Below are positions 27,901-35,783 of a stretch of DNA of 64,000 bases, piece after piece. The DNA is from Antarcticibacterium arcticum. Its GTDB lineage: Bacteria; Bacteroidota; Bacteroidia; Flavobacteriales; Flavobacteriaceae. The notes below the pieces were generated by a model, which saw nothing but the letters and a program-made list of their open reading frames with translations, ran no database searches and was not told the DNA's origin. How positions within the stretch are numbered: the first letter of the stretch is position 1; every line of letters begins with the position of its first letter. The stretch is from contig NZ_CP042476.1 of the NCBI RefSeq assembly GCF_007993795.1, positions 2,170,001 through 2,234,000 on the forward strand, written 5' to 3'. The translations under genes were made by a program, and so were the position numbers.

Positions 27901-28877
27901 AATGAATTGATCTGTCCGGAATCTGTAGAGATCCAAAGGGTATTATGCCTGTCCAGAAACAAACCATTGATGGTATTATCTGAAATCGAGAAATTATTAT
28001 CCTCCTGAACAATATAATGCGATACCAGTTTGAGGTCCCGGTTCAGGATTAAAAGACCATCCCCTTTAGTGGCAATATAGAAATTACCTGAGCGATCCTG
28101 TGATAGTCCTGAAATTGGTAATTTTTGGGAAGAATAAGGCAGGCTGTAGATCTTTTCGGTTACCAAAAAATTGGGAAAGGTTCTGTAAAGACCATCTTCC
28201 AGTGTACCTATAAGATAAAATTCCCCTGTAAACAGCAGGCTTTGAACATTCAATTCCCGGGATCCTGCCAGGGAGACCTTTTTATATTTATTGCTGTTCT
28301 CATCCATCACGAACAGCCCTTTCGATGTCCCGAAAACTATTTGGCGGTTAACATACAGGAGTTGATGTACAGACTGTTCCCTAGGAAAGAAAGTAACAAG
28401 GCTAAGTTTCTCTCCTGCGTATTTCCAGATCCCGTTGCGGGCACCTATCCAAAGATCGCCATTTTCCCCTTCGGTTATACGCTGAATATTGCTTTGGGTA
28501 CTGGGACGTTCCGACGCAATGGCAACAAAAAGGTTTTTGCCGGGGTCAAATTTTAGCAGGCCATTTTCCACTCCTACCCAAATATCATCCCGGGAATCTA
28601 TAAAAATGCTGTTTATTTTTCCGGTGTTCTCCGGCAGGCCTTTAAAGATATTAAAGAATTCAGACCCACGCGAATTGTACTTTTCAATATGGGCGGTAGA
28701 TGCTATCCAGAGATTCCCAACTTCATCCTGCTGCACGCCGTTTATATCCTGAAAATCCCCATTGACCTCGGTGAACTTTTCTATTTGTGGTATGCTTTGC
28801 GCCAGCCCCGGGGCACAGTTGATGGTCAATAATAAGAGAGTGCCTAAAAATCCTGTCCTTAATTTAAAATACCCCAT
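24903..28877 (-). CDS. hybrid two-component system protein with eroded kinase motifs
   Basis: The 1324-residue protein has the one-piece HTCS layout: signal peptide (1-26), two beta-propeller blades sets with repeats such as NGDLWIGARNGIWKY (about 40-650), a Y_Y_Y domain (about 690-755), one membrane helix (about 765-785), a dimerisation and ATPase region (about 800-1020), a receiver (about 1070-1185) and an AraC-type DNA-binding domain (about 1225-1322). In polysaccharide loci such proteins sense sugars and switch on transport genes. Here the phospho-acceptor histidine of the H box is glutamine (NISQEIGTPLT, Q808), the glycine-rich G2 box reads GNAGEVNLLYV, and the receiver keeps its aspartate (ADLEMPG) but lacks the usual threonine (LYLMIPES). 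Signalling may not use phosphotransfer. No SusC/SusD genes are near. Confidence 0.88.
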   Translation of the reverse strand: MGYFKLRTGFLGTLLLLTINCAPGLAQSIPQIEKFTEVNGDFQDINGVQQDEVGNLWIASTAHIEKYNSRGSEFFNIFKGLPENTGKINSIFIDSRDDIWVGVENGLLKFDPGKNLFVAIASERPSTQSNIQRITEGENGDLWIGARNGIWKYAGEKLSLVTFFPREQSVHQLLYVNRQIVFGTSKGLFVMDENSNKYKKVSLAGSRELNVQSLLFTGEFYLIGTLEDGLYRTFPNFLVTEKIYSLPYSSQKLPISGLSQDRSGNFYIATKGDGLLILNRDLKLVSHYIVQEDNNFSISDNTINGLFLDRHNTLWISTDSGQINSLNLRENNFEFLRHDPKKFASLADNYTTAIAEDRNGNIWIGNRQGLSIWNPKNDSWQHLKNLSFSQQSNIPDVIKDLKADEMHMWVATSNDGIYKVNINTLLRAHYSVDSRVKTGLRNVKALLVDSNKNIWAGGEAGNLIKIKGNDEIENFPLNDIEALRQLSTGDIIAAGRNGVFKIEKNSNKAISLNKLRPNAQSLPYFGINAISETSAGEILLATEGAGIIIYEPVSNSYKLVNVAGGLPSNRVQGLIVQEGNDIWAGTSKGLVNFRVGNPQDMRIYDKEDGLLSPVFTRGSFARLDNKLAFGTFKGVSIFSPDKLKSKPQSVPGLVIGAVEVDSKNKKGKKIRSVGGGGELNLEHDENSLRFNFYGVEPGMDRQINYSWKLEGYDVEWSRPGTQNQVNYANLPPGNYAFLVKAGTENGGWSQAEKISIEISGPWWLSPAAITGYALALLLLLIIPFLLTKVGKKRRIKKARSQVYKNISQEIGTPLTILLASLENISEEKGTGNSHRIRGIVSRLKELLDPILNFQNINFSRISQEPGITRISVKRFMQELVKDLEPLLKQKGLEIIVNNQWNQEYFFYDVNYLNKIFFNIISNSVKYSFQDGKIIINLIKTNKGDLKVQIADNGTGLPYEDQKVIREYYRNPKAVSSKGNAGEVNLLYVKDLIEKLGGSIGFESSKDQGTTFTLILKNYNKAEVKKGTQPDNELTDSPVAMLEEQPLVESPSVAAIETTIEPLEETRQTLSREARQGRIKIIIAEDNDELRKVFAASLRKLGDVYEAQNGAQAFELATKLNPSIIIADLEMPGMDGLALNKALRNDPALDLIPLYLMIPESGKLQFPDNTGNELLNIIKKPVNIDVLLEMIAEKLEMSLPVPFANANLSARNSRLLKQGIEDDVLSRLEKFIVQNITTISFTEEEIAAALGITPVTLSSRLRERTGLSIHDFVIKTKLEFAKALIAAGNFDLAEVSRLSGFRNKDLFFSAFKKHFGFMPGTIIEK

Positions 28878-29202
28878 TCTAAAATTTTAAATTCTCATAA
28901 TATCAAATGATTTCCCGGGAATTCAAGGATTAACGCAGAATCTACCCCAATAATATACTCCCGGTAAAGCCATAAAATAACTACGCTTGAAATTACAGAT
29001 ATAAATAACTGTTTAATAGAGATTTAAAATTGATTTATTAAGAGGTTATTAACCATGGAAACCAGAGAACAAATTTAAATTCCAGGAGGTATACCGGAGA
29101 AAATACATAGGAACCTTTGACGCTGAAACTCTGTTTTATAAATGAAGTTTAAATGCAAAAAACGTATTTTTAGCTCCTTAATTCTTTCTAAAAAAAATCG
29201 TT
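28878..29202. other. divergent intergenic region
   Basis: About 325 AT-rich bases between the hybrid sensor gene and the carbonic anhydrase-like gene. A TATTTTTA element at about 29164, close to the plus-strand start, resembles a weak -7 box. No gene or strong hairpin is seen. Confidence 0.35.
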
Positions 29203-29718
29203 ATGGCACTCATTTTACCTGTAAAAGGCGTTCACCCCCAGCTTGGAGAAAATTGTTTTATTGCTGAAAATGCCACTATCACAGGGGATGTAGAAATGGG
29301 ACAGCAGTGCTCTGTCTGGTTCAACGCGGTTATTCGGGGAGATGTAAATTCTATAAGAATAGGGAATAAAACCAATATTCAGGATGGGGCGGTAATTCAC
29401 TGCACCTATGAAAAAGCTGCCACGGTAATTGGTAATAATGTTTCAATAGGTCACCGGGCCATAGTGCACGGCTGCACGGTAGAGGATAATTCCCTGGTGG
29501 GAATGGGCGCTATAGTGATGGACCATGCCGTGGTGCAAAAAAACTGTATTATTGCGGCGGGAGCCGTGGTACTGGAAAATACCATTTGCGAGGCTGGCCA
29601 TATCTATGCCGGCATTCCTGCCAAAAAAGTAAAGCAATTGACCCAAGAACAAATTGATGGGCTTAAAAAAACCGCTAATAACTATGTGATGTACAGCGGT
29701 TGGTTTGAGGAGAAATAG
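29203..29718 (+). CDS. gamma carbonic anhydrase-like hexapeptide protein
   Basis: The 171-residue protein is a left-handed beta-helix of hexapeptide repeats (TITGDVEMG, CSVWFNAVIRGDVNSIRIG, TNIQDGAVIHC) with a C-terminal helix. The likely zinc histidines are in VIHCT near residue 66 and in SIGHRAIVHGCTV near 83 and 88, which match the gamma carbonic anhydrase set. Family members (YrdA, PaaY, CaiE) range from active carbonic anhydrases to thioesterase-linked proteins, so enzymatic activity is probable but not certain. It forms trimers in the cytoplasm. It stands alone and is convergent with trkA. Confidence 0.88.
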   Translation: MALILPVKGVHPQLGENCFIAENATITGDVEMGQQCSVWFNAVIRGDVNSIRIGNKTNIQDGAVIHCTYEKAATVIGNNVSIGHRAIVHGCTVEDNSLVGMGAIVMDHAVVQKNCIIAAGAVVLENTICEAGHIYAGIPAKKVKQLTQEQIDGLKKTANNYVMYSGWFEEK

Positions 29719-29763
29719 AGGAAGATCTACTTAGTAATTTTTATTAGTAAAGAAGGCCGAAAA

Positions 29764-30468
29764 TTACGAACTCAGGTTCTTTTCGTGTGCCATTAACAGG
29801 TTTTTGATATCTCTGTTATTCCCATATAGAACCATAATATCACCATAATAAAGGATTGTTTTTGCGGAAGCAACCTCCTGAACTTGGGTTACATTTTTCA
29901 CAGAACCAATGCTGTTTTTCTCCTGGGTGATTTTTATAGTAGTTAACACAATGATATTATATTTACGTTTTAGTCCAATTTCTTCAAGACTTAAACCGTC
30001 ATATTCCTTGGGGATCTCTGTTTCAACAATACTATACTCCCCGGTTACTTCAAAAGAATCTATCACGCCAATTAAATTCAGTTTTTTGGCCCAACGCTCA
30101 GCAGTTTCTTCTTCAGGATGAATAATTTCATCTACCCCCATAGCTTCTAATACAGTTTCCTGCAAGGGTGATACCGCCCTGCTTATTAACCTTTTTACCC
30201 GCATTTGTTTCATTAGGGCTGTAGCCATGATGTTGGCTCCTTTATCTTCTCCAATTCCTACAATTACTATATCTGTATCTTTTAATGGCAGTTTTCCCAC
30301 TGCACTGATATCTGTTGCATCAAGGTTTACCGCATGTGTTATTTTGTCTTTTATGTTTTCTACCCTACTCATATTATTGTCTACACCTATCACTTCATTT
30401 CCCATTTCGGAAAGTTTTTGAGAAAGGGATGCTCCAAAATTCCCAAGACCAATTATTATATATTTCAT
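29764..30468 (-). CDS. trkA: TrkA/KtrA potassium channel regulatory subunit
   Basis: This 234-residue protein is the cytoplasmic gating subunit of a Trk/Ktr potassium transporter. An N-terminal Rossmann domain binds NAD(H) or ATP with GLGNFGASL near residues 7-15 and a following acidic VDNN, and the C-terminal RCK_C domain spans about 150-230. It is a single-unit form like KtrA, not the double-length TrkA of enterobacteria. It begins two bases after the trkH stop codon, so the two are cotranscribed and probably form one complex at the membrane. Confidence 0.92.
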   Translation of the reverse strand: MKYIIIGLGNFGASLSQKLSEMGNEVIGVDNNMSRVENIKDKITHAVNLDATDISAVGKLPLKDTDIVIVGIGEDKGANIMATALMKQMRVKRLISRAVSPLQETVLEAMGVDEIIHPEEETAERWAKKLNLIGVIDSFEVTGEYSIVETEIPKEYDGLSLEEIGLKRKYNIIVLTTIKITQEKNSIGSVKNVTQVQEVASAKTILYYGDIMVLYGNNRDIKNLLMAHEKNLSS

Positions 30469-30470
30469 AA

Positions 30471-32267
30471 TTAATTAATTAAAATTTCTTCTGATGGATA
30501 CCTGTAATTTAAATTTTTAACCCTTCTCATAACAGCTATTAACAGGGTTAACATACTAACCCTTCCTATAAACATAGTAAGGATCAAAACAGCTTTGGAA
30601 GCGGTACTGAATTGGGCTGTTATTCCCAAGCTAAGTCCCACCGTACTATAGGCAGAGAATACCTCAAAAGCAATATTTAACAAGTTCATTTCAGAATTAA
30701 ATGATGCAATAAGAAAAATAGCGGTCCCAATTACCATTAAGGATAAGGCAATTATAGCAAAAGATCTGTTTATGGATACCTGGGCAATTTCCCGCTTAAA
30801 AACCTCCATGCGGTCTTTACCTTTAGCTATGCTCAAAAAATTAAGAATTGCAATAGCGAAAGTACTTGTTTTGATTCCCCCTCCTGTAGATGCTGGAGAA
30901 GCACCAATCCACATTAACAAGAATATTACTAAGATAGTTGAGAAATGCAATGCTGATGAGTCTACAGAATTAAATCCTGCGGTTCGGGGGGTGGCTGCTC
31001 CAAAGAACGAGGTAACAATTTTACCAAAACCGGAATGTTCAGCAAGGGTATTATCCACTTCAAAAAAATAGAACAACACACTTCCTCCCAGCAGTAATAT
31101 AGCAGTAGTACTAAGTACAATTCTGGAATTAAGATTAAGGATCCAGGGAGTATAATGCATTTGATTAAGGGTGGTGATCTTTTGAAATTTCCTGCTTAAA
31201 TTATATTTCAAATAGGTATAAAGATTAAATAGTATTGGGAAACCTATACCCCCCAAAATGAATAAAGCGGCAATAATAAGATGCAAGGAATAATTAAACC
31301 TAAAACCGGGTTCATATAAACTGTTTTGAAGGGTGGAGAAACCTGCATTACAAAATCCCGATATGCTGTGGAAAACCGAGAAAAAAAACTGGTCCGAAAA
31401 ACTATTAAAAAGTCTGCTCCGTACTGAAAAAAATATCAATATAGCTCCCATAAATTCAATCCCAAAGGTGAGAATCAGAATTTTTTTAAGTACACTAAAT
31501 ACCTCACCAATTTTTTCTGAATTATTGATATTGCTTAAAAACAATTGATTTTCATAACTGGTTTTACCCCTGAAAAAATAACTGAAATAACTGGCAAAAG
31601 TCATAATTCCCAAACCACCAAGTTGTATTAAACCTGCAATTATTCCCTGCCCGAAAACGGTGAAATACGTTCCTGTATCTACTACAATAAGGCCGGTTAC
31701 ACAAACTGCACTGGTAGCGGTGAAAAGAGCGTCTATAGCTGTAATACCGCTATGTGTGGCCTTTGGTAACAAAAGTAAAAAGGTGCCTGAAATTATTAAA
31801 AGCAAAAAACTGCCTATAAATAAACGTGCAGGGTTTAAATGTTGGTTATTTAAATTTATTTGAAGATCTGAAAATTCCCGAATAAAAAAAAGAAATAGGA
31901 CCAGATAGATCCACCCCATTTTATTCAGCATTTGAAATACCGCAAATTTCTCTCTGAGCACATCTATTTGAACTAACAATAAAATGCCGAAAAGTAAAAT
32001 TAATGCCGAATCGAATAAAATAACTTTTCGCGCAGGCCTTTCCCTTTTGAAAATATACCGGAAAAAGATGGCAAAAATTCCAAAACTTAAAATAGAAAAA
32101 TAAAAAATTCTGAAAAAATTTTTATCCTGGTCAACATGTGTAAAACCTACATCAAATATTAGGATCGCAATTCCAATAATGCTAAGAAAAAAGGATGCCC
32201 TTTGTATCAATAAAAGAAATTGAGCAGGGATAAATTGGGTTAACCTGGTGAAAACTTTCAATGCCAA
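30471..32267 (-). CDS. trkH: TrkH/KtrB potassium transporter, membrane subunit
   Basis: The 598-residue membrane protein has four pore loops typical of the Trk/Ktr/HKT superfamily: TATSAVCVTGLIV, SGFCNAGFSTL, GAATPRTAGFNS and FSAYSTVGLSLG, each with the filter glycine. About 100 residues of extra N-terminal helices precede the pore region, longer than KtrB. It imports potassium, with the adjacent TrkA as regulator. The start is a TTG; no ATG is better placed before the first hydrophobic segment. A 44-residue membrane protein gene ends five bases upstream, and the promoter candidate lies before that. Confidence 0.92.
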   Translation of the reverse strand: MALKVFTRLTQFIPAQFLLLIQRASFFLSIIGIAILIFDVGFTHVDQDKNFFRIFYFSILSFGIFAIFFRYIFKRERPARKVILFDSALILLFGILLLVQIDVLREKFAVFQMLNKMGWIYLVLFLFFIREFSDLQINLNNQHLNPARLFIGSFLLLIISGTFLLLLPKATHSGITAIDALFTATSAVCVTGLIVVDTGTYFTVFGQGIIAGLIQLGGLGIMTFASYFSYFFRGKTSYENQLFLSNINNSEKIGEVFSVLKKILILTFGIEFMGAILIFFSVRSRLFNSFSDQFFFSVFHSISGFCNAGFSTLQNSLYEPGFRFNYSLHLIIAALFILGGIGFPILFNLYTYLKYNLSRKFQKITTLNQMHYTPWILNLNSRIVLSTTAILLLGGSVLFYFFEVDNTLAEHSGFGKIVTSFFGAATPRTAGFNSVDSSALHFSTILVIFLLMWIGASPASTGGGIKTSTFAIAILNFLSIAKGKDRMEVFKREIAQVSINRSFAIIALSLMVIGTAIFLIASFNSEMNLLNIAFEVFSAYSTVGLSLGITAQFSTASKAVLILTMFIGRVSMLTLLIAVMRRVKNLNYRYPSEEILIN

Positions 32268-32272
32268 TAGAA

Positions 32273-32407
32273 TTAAATGTTACCCTGCCTGTATGAATAA
32301 TCAAGAAATAATAATAATATGAAAAGAAGGATTGCAAGAATAATTGCCGGCCATTTTAAATGCCCATAGGATTGTTCTTTATTTTTTTCCTTTTTAAGCT
32401 TTTCCAA
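32273..32407 (-). CDS. small single-helix membrane protein upstream of trkH
   Basis: A 44-codon reading frame starts at a TTG (32407) and ends five bases before trkH. The product has a charged N-terminus rich in lysine (LEKLKKEKNKEQ), then one strong membrane helix (WPAIILAILLFILLLFL), then a short polar tail DYSYRQGNI. This plan of a positive head and one helix fits small regulatory subunits. Its position in the operon, the tight spacing and a TAACTTTG promoter box 20 bases upstream support it. Start codon is uncertain, since no ATG is in frame after the upstream stop. I infer a role in potassium transport; no homolog is known to me. Confidence 0.5.
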   Translation of the reverse strand: MEKLKKEKNKEQSYGHLKWPAIILAILLFILLLFLDYSYRQGNI

Positions 32408-32426
32408 AACGCTTTGTATATGCGTA

Positions 32427-32434
32427 CAAAGTTA
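32427..32434 (-). promoter_or_regulatory. TANNTTTG box before the trk operon
   Basis: On the minus strand this reads TAACTTTG, followed by about 20 bases to the TTG of the small membrane protein gene. It would drive the small gene, trkH and trkA together. No clear -33 box is seen. Confidence 0.4.
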
Positions 32435-32500
32435 GCCTGAAGGATATAAGGAAAACATAAAGATTAAAGCCGTGGTATAAAAATTTTATAAAGAAAGTTA

Positions 32501-33178
32501 TTATGTAAAACGATACCCCACTCCGCTTTCAGTAATGAAATGAACGGGACGGTTGGGATTATCCTCCAATTTCTTGCGCAGTTGTGCCACAAAAACACGA
32601 AGATACTGGGTTTCATTTTGAGCCCCTACCCCCCAAATTTCTTTTAAAATAAATTGATGCGTAAGTACTTTACCCAGATTTCTAGCAAAAAGTGCTAATA
32701 AGGTAAATTCAGTAGAGGTTAGTTTTACTATTTCACCCCTATGGAATACACTTCTGTTTGCCAGGTCAATCTTCAAATTGTTTACTAAAATCTCCGGTTG
32801 AAGGTCGCCGGAAATATTTTGACGCATAGAGGCCCTGATCCTCGCGAGTAGTTCTCCTGTTCTAAAGGGTTTTACAAGATAATCTGTAGCTCCATTGTCC
32901 AGGGCTTTAATTATATCCTTCTCGCTGTTTTGAACTGAAAGTATGATCACTGCTTTTTCATACCATTGGCGCAGATCAATAAGTAATTCATGTCCACTTT
33001 TATCCGGGAGCCCTAAATCCAGGATTATTAAATCGGGGGAATGGTTGGCTGCAAGATGCATCCCCTCCAAAGCATTTTGGGCTTGAATTACCTTATATTC
33101 ATTAGCTTCCAGAGAGATTTGTAAAAGTTTTAGTATCTGTGGTTCATCGTCAATAACCAAAATTTCTCCATTATTCAT
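32501..33178 (-). CDS. KdpE-like OmpR-family response regulator
   Basis: The 225-residue protein has a receiver domain with the acidic pair IDDEPQ at residues 9-14, the phospho-acceptor aspartate in LDLGLPDKSG near 54, a serine at the switch position (VIILSVQ) and lysine in VKPF near 104, and then a winged-helix DNA-binding domain of OmpR type (about 130-225, ending HFITESGVGYRF). It is closest in style to KdpE. The kinase gene upstream overlaps it by eight bases, so they form a pair. It may control the adjacent trk genes; no kdpFABC genes are in the window. Confidence 0.9.
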   Translation of the reverse strand: MNNGEILVIDDEPQILKLLQISLEANEYKVIQAQNALEGMHLAANHSPDLIILDLGLPDKSGHELLIDLRQWYEKAVIILSVQNSEKDIIKALDNGATDYLVKPFRTGELLARIRASMRQNISGDLQPEILVNNLKIDLANRSVFHRGEIVKLTSTEFTLLALFARNLGKVLTHQFILKEIWGVGAQNETQYLRVFVAQLRKKLEDNPNRPVHFITESGVGYRFT

Positions 33179-34253
33179 TACTGTAATCTTTTGGATGAAT
33201 ACTCTCTGCCGGTAAATTTATAATAAATTCGGCACCACCTGTCTTTCTGTTTTTTATAAAAATGGTTCCATTTTGTGCTTTTGCAAACCCCTGGGCAATT
33301 GAAAGCCCTAAGCCTGTACCTCCCGCGGCAGTCTCGGGCAGGCGATAGAACTTCTCAAAGATCAATGATAATTTATCTTCAGGGATTCCTTTCCCATTAT
33401 CTGCAATACTTACCACTGCACACCCATTTTCATATGTCGCTTTTATTTCAATTTTGCTTTTCGCAGGGGTGTATTGCAGGGCATTATGTAAAATGTTGTG
33501 AAAAATTTGTTCGGTAAGGGCTGCATCTATTTTTACCAGAGGCAATGTTTCATCTTCAGTAAACCTTATTTTTTCCGAAACGACCTCCTGAAAATTAAGA
33601 TTAATAACTTTATATAAAATTTCATTTAGATCATGCCAGTCCTTTTGAATTTGAATAAAATCACTTTCAAGACGGCTCATATTCAATAAATTTCCTACCT
33701 GCCGGTTTAAGCGTTGACTCGCAGTTTCTATTTCTGCATAAAGTTCGGTAGCCTGGCTTTCAGAAAGTCTAGACTGGTGTTCCTGAAGGGTGTCAACTGC
33801 ACTTATAACAGCGGCAATTGGGGTTTTCAATTCATGGGAAAGTGAATTGAGCATAGTATTATAAAGGGCAATTGTTTTTTCTTTTTCCTTCCGTCGCCTT
33901 GCAGTGGCTTCGGCTTTTCTAATTTTAGTGGTAAAAACGGCATTCATTACTGCAATTACAAAGTACATTAGAAATAATAAGGCATCCTCAGGAGTATTTA
34001 TTTTAAATGTGTATTGGGGCGGAATAAATAAAAAGTTCCATATTAAGGCACTTAATACGGCCATAATAACCACTGGTAGAATTTCAAAAAAGATGGCCAG
34101 TATTGAAACTGCCAAAAGCAGTATAAGGGCTACCACATGGTAACCTATTAAGGGAATGAAAAAATAACAAACCAGCGATATGAACAGGATACTCCCAATT
34201 CCAATAAGATATTGAAGGGTTTTGGTAAGGCCAGTTTCATTTTTATTTTTCAA
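33171..34253 (-). CDS. KdpD-like sensor histidine kinase without the Kdp/Usp N-terminal part
   Basis: The 360-residue kinase has four membrane helices in a DUF4118 domain (about residues 12-110, with WNFLFIPPQYTF, the KdpD mark), a coiled linker, the H box LSHELKTPIAAV with histidine near 140, an N box HNILHNALQYT near 265, G1 DNGKGIP near 293 and G2 GGTGLGLSIA near 320. All kinase motifs are intact. It lacks the large KdpD N-terminal sensor and universal-stress-like domains, so it corresponds to the C-terminal half of KdpD. Its overlap with the regulator gene and the neighbouring Trk genes suggest control of potassium uptake or of turgor response. Confidence 0.9.
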   Translation of the reverse strand: MKNKNETGLTKTLQYLIGIGSILFISLVCYFFIPLIGYHVVALILLLAVSILAIFFEILPVVIMAVLSALIWNFLFIPPQYTFKINTPEDALLFLMYFVIAVMNAVFTTKIRKAEATARRRKEKEKTIALYNTMLNSLSHELKTPIAAVISAVDTLQEHQSRLSESQATELYAEIETASQRLNRQVGNLLNMSRLESDFIQIQKDWHDLNEILYKVINLNFQEVVSEKIRFTEDETLPLVKIDAALTEQIFHNILHNALQYTPAKSKIEIKATYENGCAVVSIADNGKGIPEDKLSLIFEKFYRLPETAAGGTGLGLSIAQGFAKAQNGTIFIKNRKTGGAEFIINLPAESIHPKDYSNE

Positions 34254-34657
34254 ACCAAAAACTAATTTTAAAGTACATAGCTTAATATTCCTGATAAAGC
34301 TAAAAGAATTTTAGCCAAATGTCACGATAACAAAATTGAATATAGTAGTTATATTTTTGAATTATAAAAAAAACACAATGCAAATGGTGCTGAAGTTATT
34401 ATCGAAAAAATCGATGCAAGGGTAAATCCCCCAAGAAGCAATGGAATTCCAACAATCCTAGAGTATTTTGAGATAAGTATTGCTATTTCCCAGTATTTCC
34501 GGTTTAAATTCAATCCCTAACTTATGATTTTGTCCATTCGGTAAAATAATCACAAGCGGTCGAATCAAACCCAGAGAGCTAATTGGGTGTGCTCGCTTGC
34601 AACGCAGGTTGTTTTAACTGAATTCTTTGTTACTACATTTTTTCTTTTTCAGCTTTC
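34254..34657. other. gap with a degenerate attC-like site and a coding remnant
   Basis: No complete gene is supported. Between about 34380 and 34520 the plus strand has an open frame of some 46 codons without a good start (ANGAEVIIEKIDARV... to FRFKFNP), which looks like a gene remnant. The stretch 34515-34635 begins CCCTAAC and ends GTTACTA and contains GTGCTCGCTTGC, also found in reverse orientation in the repeat at 34864-35048; it may be a decayed third copy of the same kind of site after the 62-residue gene. Confidence 0.35.
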
Positions 34658-34846
34658 TCAATTTCCAACTTTTGATCTTTTATACAAAATCCTAAGAAAG
34701 CCAGTAATAGCTATAAATCCGATTCCAATGATAAATTTATAATCAGCAAAAACATCATTCGATCCGTTTTCGGTCAGAGCAATAATAAGTACTATAAGTG
34801 CTGCAATCCAAATCAGTGCTAAAAAAACCCATAAAAATTTGTTCAT
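34658..34846 (-). CDS. small two-helix membrane protein, cassette-like context
   Basis: The 62-residue product has two hydrophobic segments (about 4-25 and 38-54) around a polar loop with ENGSNDVFADY and a basic end RILYKRSKVGN. I do not recognise a family. Its ATG is 18 bases from the edge (GTTACCA) of the large repeat at 34864-35048, and about 22 bases after its stop codon another degenerate palindromic segment begins. This tight packing of a promoterless short gene between repeat ends is the pattern of an integron-type gene cassette. Likely an inner membrane protein; role unknown. Confidence 0.55.
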   Translation of the reverse strand: MNKFLWVFLALIWIAALIVLIIALTENGSNDVFADYKFIIGIGFIAITGFLRILYKRSKVGN

Positions 34847-34863
34847 ATTTTGATTTTAATTTG

Positions 34864-35048
34864 TGGTAACGTCTCGTATAAAAACAGTGCGAGCTGGCGA
34901 GCTTGATTGTCCGCCCTGTCTCCCGAAGCCTTGGCGTAGGGAGAAGGTTCCGACCGAAGGGAACAGCGGCAGCACAATCCGCAAGGCAAGCGAGCACGGA
35001 GTTTCGATTCAAACCAAGTTTTAGCATTGTTTTTATATAGTGTTAGGC
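34864..35048 (-). repeat. attC-like palindromic repeat, copy A
   Basis: About 185 bases, related over some 150 bases to copy B at 35784-35938. On the minus strand it starts GCCTAAC (35048-35042), fits the RYYYAAC inverse core of attC sites, and ends with GTTACCA. The ends pair imperfectly: GTATAAAAACAGTGC near one end and GCATTGTTTTTATAT near the other. It contains an inserted hairpin (34919-34944) that copy B lacks, and a shared inner hairpin GTTCC/GGAAC. Confidence 0.65.
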
Positions 35049-35055
35049 ATAGTTT

Positions 35056-35760
35056 TTATTCCGTCGTTAATTTTAATTCCCTTTTTTCTTTCACAAAATA
35101 TTTAACATAAATCAGCACAAAAATTGGAACTATTACCAAACCACTCACAAAATTCAACAAGGAAGTCCAACCAATTAATTCAATTCCACCTGTAGAGATC
35201 AACACTAACTCGCCCAAAGGTCCTTTTGAAAATATTGTATTATAAAAAAAATTCCAGCCCAAATGAAGTCCGAAAGGTAACATTATGGATTTGGTTTTCG
35301 AAAAAGCCCAAGCCCAAGCGTAACCCATTAATCCAGTTCCGATAAAAACTAAAATCATTGCCATTACATTGCCTAACACTCCGTATGAGAACCAATGATA
35401 AATTCCGAATGCGATTGCGGAAATCAAGATACTTTTTCTTGAGCCTATTTTTTGGATGAGAATGTATAATAAAGCTCCACGAAAAATCAATTCCTCTCTC
35501 AATACAGATTTAAAATCCCACCAAAATGATTTTAGTATAATTTCGCTCGTAATATTTTTATTCAAAATCCAAGTCGAAGATTTTAGATATGATTCTAAAT
35601 ATTGAGCAAGAATGCAAAGTATTCCAGTGATTAAAAATCCGATCAAGAATTGTTTTAATTTTTTGCCAAGTGGAAGAAATCCTAATGCAAAAATATTCTT
35701 CTTTTCAATCAGATATAAAAGCAACCAAGAAATGGCAAGTGCAACAAATATTCCTATCAT
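35056..35760 (-). CDS. CPBP family intramembrane protease
   Basis: The 234-residue membrane protein carries the CPBP (Rce1/CAAX-like) motifs: motif 1 LREELIFRGALL near residues 88-99 with the paired glutamates and arginine, motif 2 AFGIYHWFSYG near 116-126 with its histidine, and motif 3 LHLGWNFFYN near 168-177. These are glutamate intramembrane proteases; bacterial ones are linked to bacteriocin immunity or protein processing. The gene is more AT-rich than its neighbours. It starts 24 bases after the GTTAGGC edge of repeat B and ends eight bases before the GCCTAAC edge of repeat A, so it is exactly framed as one cassette. Confidence 0.85.
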   Translation of the reverse strand: MIGIFVALAISWLLLYLIEKKNIFALGFLPLGKKLKQFLIGFLITGILCILAQYLESYLKSSTWILNKNITSEIILKSFWWDFKSVLREELIFRGALLYILIQKIGSRKSILISAIAFGIYHWFSYGVLGNVMAMILVFIGTGLMGYAWAWAFSKTKSIMLPFGLHLGWNFFYNTIFSKGPLGELVLISTGGIELIGWTSLLNFVSGLVIVPIFVLIYVKYFVKEKRELKLTTE

Positions 35761-35783
35761 TTACTTGGTTGGTTTTAAATTAT

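Noticed and set aside
34380..34520. 46-codon plus-strand frame upstream of the degenerate repeat
   Set aside because: No usable start codon after the preceding stop and no recognised family; kept only as a possible remnant.
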